From Spirochaetaceae bacterium (lineage in GTDB: Bacteria > Spirochaetota > Spirochaetia > Treponematales > Breznakiellaceae), in contig JAISQV010000229.1 in NCBI GenBank assembly GCA_031273985.1, positions 1-6,409 of the forward strand: DNA of 6,409 nucleotides. Reading direction: 5' to 3'. Shown piece by piece: positions 5,241 through 6,409 of this stretch. The position numbers and the translations under genes were made by a program. Below the pieces are notes generated by a model that searched no databases, was not told the DNA's origin, and saw only the letters and a program-made list of their open reading frames with translations. The first letter of the stretch is position 1; every line of letters begins with the position of its first letter.

Positions 5241-6409
5241 ATGAGCAAGACCCTTTCGTATGTACTGGTTACGCCCTACACCATTGCCAAGAGCAGAATA
5301 GGGGGCGTGCTTTCCCGGCTGCTTTCCCGGTCGGACCTGGAACTGGTGGGCGCGCAGATGATAGCGCCGGACGAGGATTTCGCCACGGCCTACGCGGGCA
5401 ATCTGCGCCGGGAGAATGCGGCCAGTGAGGTAACGCTGCTGGCGGATTATGTGCAGGAAAAGTTCAGGCCCTCCGGGGAGAGGAGCCACCGGGCGCTGCT
5501 GCTCCTGTTCAGGGGGGAAGACGCCTGCGCCAAGCTGGTGAATATTTGCGGCCATATCCACGCCCAGCCGGTTAATGTCGAAAACCTGGCGGGGGAAACT
5601 ATCCGCGACACCTATGCGGACCTGATAGTGGCGGAGGATGATCCTTCCCGGATCATTCACTTTGAACCCGCCGTGCTGACCCCCCGGAATCAGCAGGACG
5701 CCGACGCGGACTTCAGGGTTTTTTCCCGCTTCCTCAAGGGGCGGGAGAATCTTATCCGCAATGTAAGTTACCCGGAAGGGGTAAAGATAGAGAATACCCT
5801 GGTGATCATCAAACCGGATAACTGGACCCACCCCTCGTCCAGGCCGGGAACCATCATCGATATGTTCTCCCGGACGGGCCTCCGCATCATCGGCGTCAAG
5901 GTGCACCACTTTTCCCTGGCCCAGGCGCTGGAATTCTACGGCCCCGTCGAGGGGGCCCTCAACAAGAGGCTGGCGCCGATATACGGCAAGAAGGCCCGGG
6001 AAATTCTGGAACGGGAGCTGGACTTTAGCCTGGATGATGAGGCGGAGCAGGCGCTGATAGATTCCGTGGGCTTCCGTTACGCCCGGGATCAGTTCCGCCG
6101 GATAGTAAAGTATATGTCCGGGACCCGCCCCGAGGAGTGCCCCGAAAGCGATTACGACAAGCCGGGCAGCGTCATGACTTTGATCCTTTACTACGAGGGC
6201 GAAAATGCCATCGCCAAGATACGGGACGTGCTGGGCCCCACGGATCCCCTCAAGGCGCCCAGCGGTACGGTGCGCCGGGAATTCGGCAGTAACGTGATGG
6301 AAAACACCGCCCACGCTTCGGACGCGCCCGAGGCGGTGGAACGGGAGCAGGGCATCGTGCGGATCCACGAAAACCAGGTGGAGCGGATAATCAACGACCA
6401 CCTGGAAGG
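5241..6409 (+). CDS. Two-domain nucleoside-diphosphate-kinase-like protein, 3' end beyond the window
   Basis: 389 complete codons from the ATG at 5241, six bases after AAGGAG. NDK transfers the gamma phosphate between nucleoside triphosphates and diphosphates through a phosphohistidine. The second domain (about 183-372) keeps its signature: NTLVIIKPDN with Lys191, EGENAIAKIRDVLGPTDP with Arg328 and Thr334, GTVRREFG with Arg345, and NTAHASDAPEAVERE with Asn355 and catalytic His358. About 167 residues separate the KPD lysine from the histidine, against about 106 in ordinary NDK, so roughly 60 extra residues sit near 232-300. The first ~150 residues look like a second, degenerate NDK fold: SYVLVTPYTIAKSRIGGVLS, then ALLLLFRGEDACAKL and GETIRDTYADLIVAEDDP. 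There the KPD lysine is Thr11 and the catalytic histidine is Ala131, so it should be inactive. The long, low-complexity frame on the opposite strand is a shadow of this gene. The last readable residues are probably near the C-terminus. Confidence 0.85.
   Translation, partial: MSKTLSYVLVTPYTIAKSRIGGVLSRLLSRSDLELVGAQMIAPDEDFATAYAGNLRRENAASEVTLLADYVQEKFRPSGERSHRALLLLFRGEDACAKLVNICGHIHAQPVNVENLAGETIRDTYADLIVAEDDPSRIIHFEPAVLTPRNQQDADADFRVFSRFLKGRENLIRNVSYPEGVKIENTLVIIKPDNWTHPSSRPGTIIDMFSRTGLRIIGVKVHHFSLAQALEFYGPVEGALNKRLAPIYGKKAREILERELDFSLDDEAEQALIDSVGFRYARDQFRRIVKYMSGTRPEECPESDYDKPGSVMTLILYYEGENAIAKIRDVLGPTDPLKAPSGTVRREFGSNVMENTAHASDAPEAVEREQGIVRIHENQVERIINDHLE

Noticed and set aside
5199..6401. 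Long open frame (400 codons) on the minus strand
   Set aside because: It lies opposite the NDK-like gene, which has conserved catalytic motifs and a good ribosome binding site. The antisense translation is low in recognisable structure and typical of GC-rich shadow frames.

Overview
The window looks like chromosomal DNA of a spirochaete, most likely a treponeme from an insect gut or similar habitat. This is inferred from the kinds of protein present (a TraB-family membrane protein, a TPR lipoprotein with a relaxed lipobox, a small outer-membrane barrel and an enlarged NDK-like protein) and from the GC-rich, hairpin-rich spacers. There is no rRNA or other marker to fix the taxon. No tRNA, rRNA, CRISPR array, transposase or integrase gene is visible.

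Layout. Positions 1-2705 hold two minus-strand genes: a TPR lipoprotein (1248-2705), then a TraB/PrgY-family integral membrane protein (start 1160, running off the left edge). They are probably co-transcribed. A 424-bp spacer (2706-3129) separates them from a divergent plus-strand pair. It holds a candidate minus-strand promoter with a perfect TATAAT, several inverted repeats and a polypurine direct repeat on the lipoprotein side, and an AT-rich promoter region on the other side. The plus-strand pair is an AraC-family regulator (3130-4113) and a 221-residue secreted protein that looks like a small outer-membrane beta-barrel (4210-4875). A second spacer (4876-5240) is packed with short GC-rich hairpins and ends in a good sigma70-type promoter. 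That promoter reads into an enlarged nucleoside-diphosphate-kinase-like protein (5241 to beyond 6409).

How the parts may work together. The most suggestive piece is the AraC/outer-membrane-protein module. The 96-bp gap between the two genes holds two exact 9-bp direct repeats starting 21 bp apart (two helical turns, the usual AraC-family half-site spacing). Next come a possible extended -10 element and a perfect 10-bp inverted repeat that ends at the Shine-Dalgarno sequence. This reads as a regulator controlling its downstream surface protein. The module is clearly AT-richer than the genes on both sides (22 G/C in the sampled 60 bases at 3541-3600, against 43 in 1981-2040) and lies between two hairpin-rich spacers, so it may have been acquired as a unit. 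The second notable item is the NDK-like protein. Its first ~150 residues look like a degenerate NDK domain without the catalytic histidine. Its second domain keeps the catalytic residues but carries roughly 60 extra residues.
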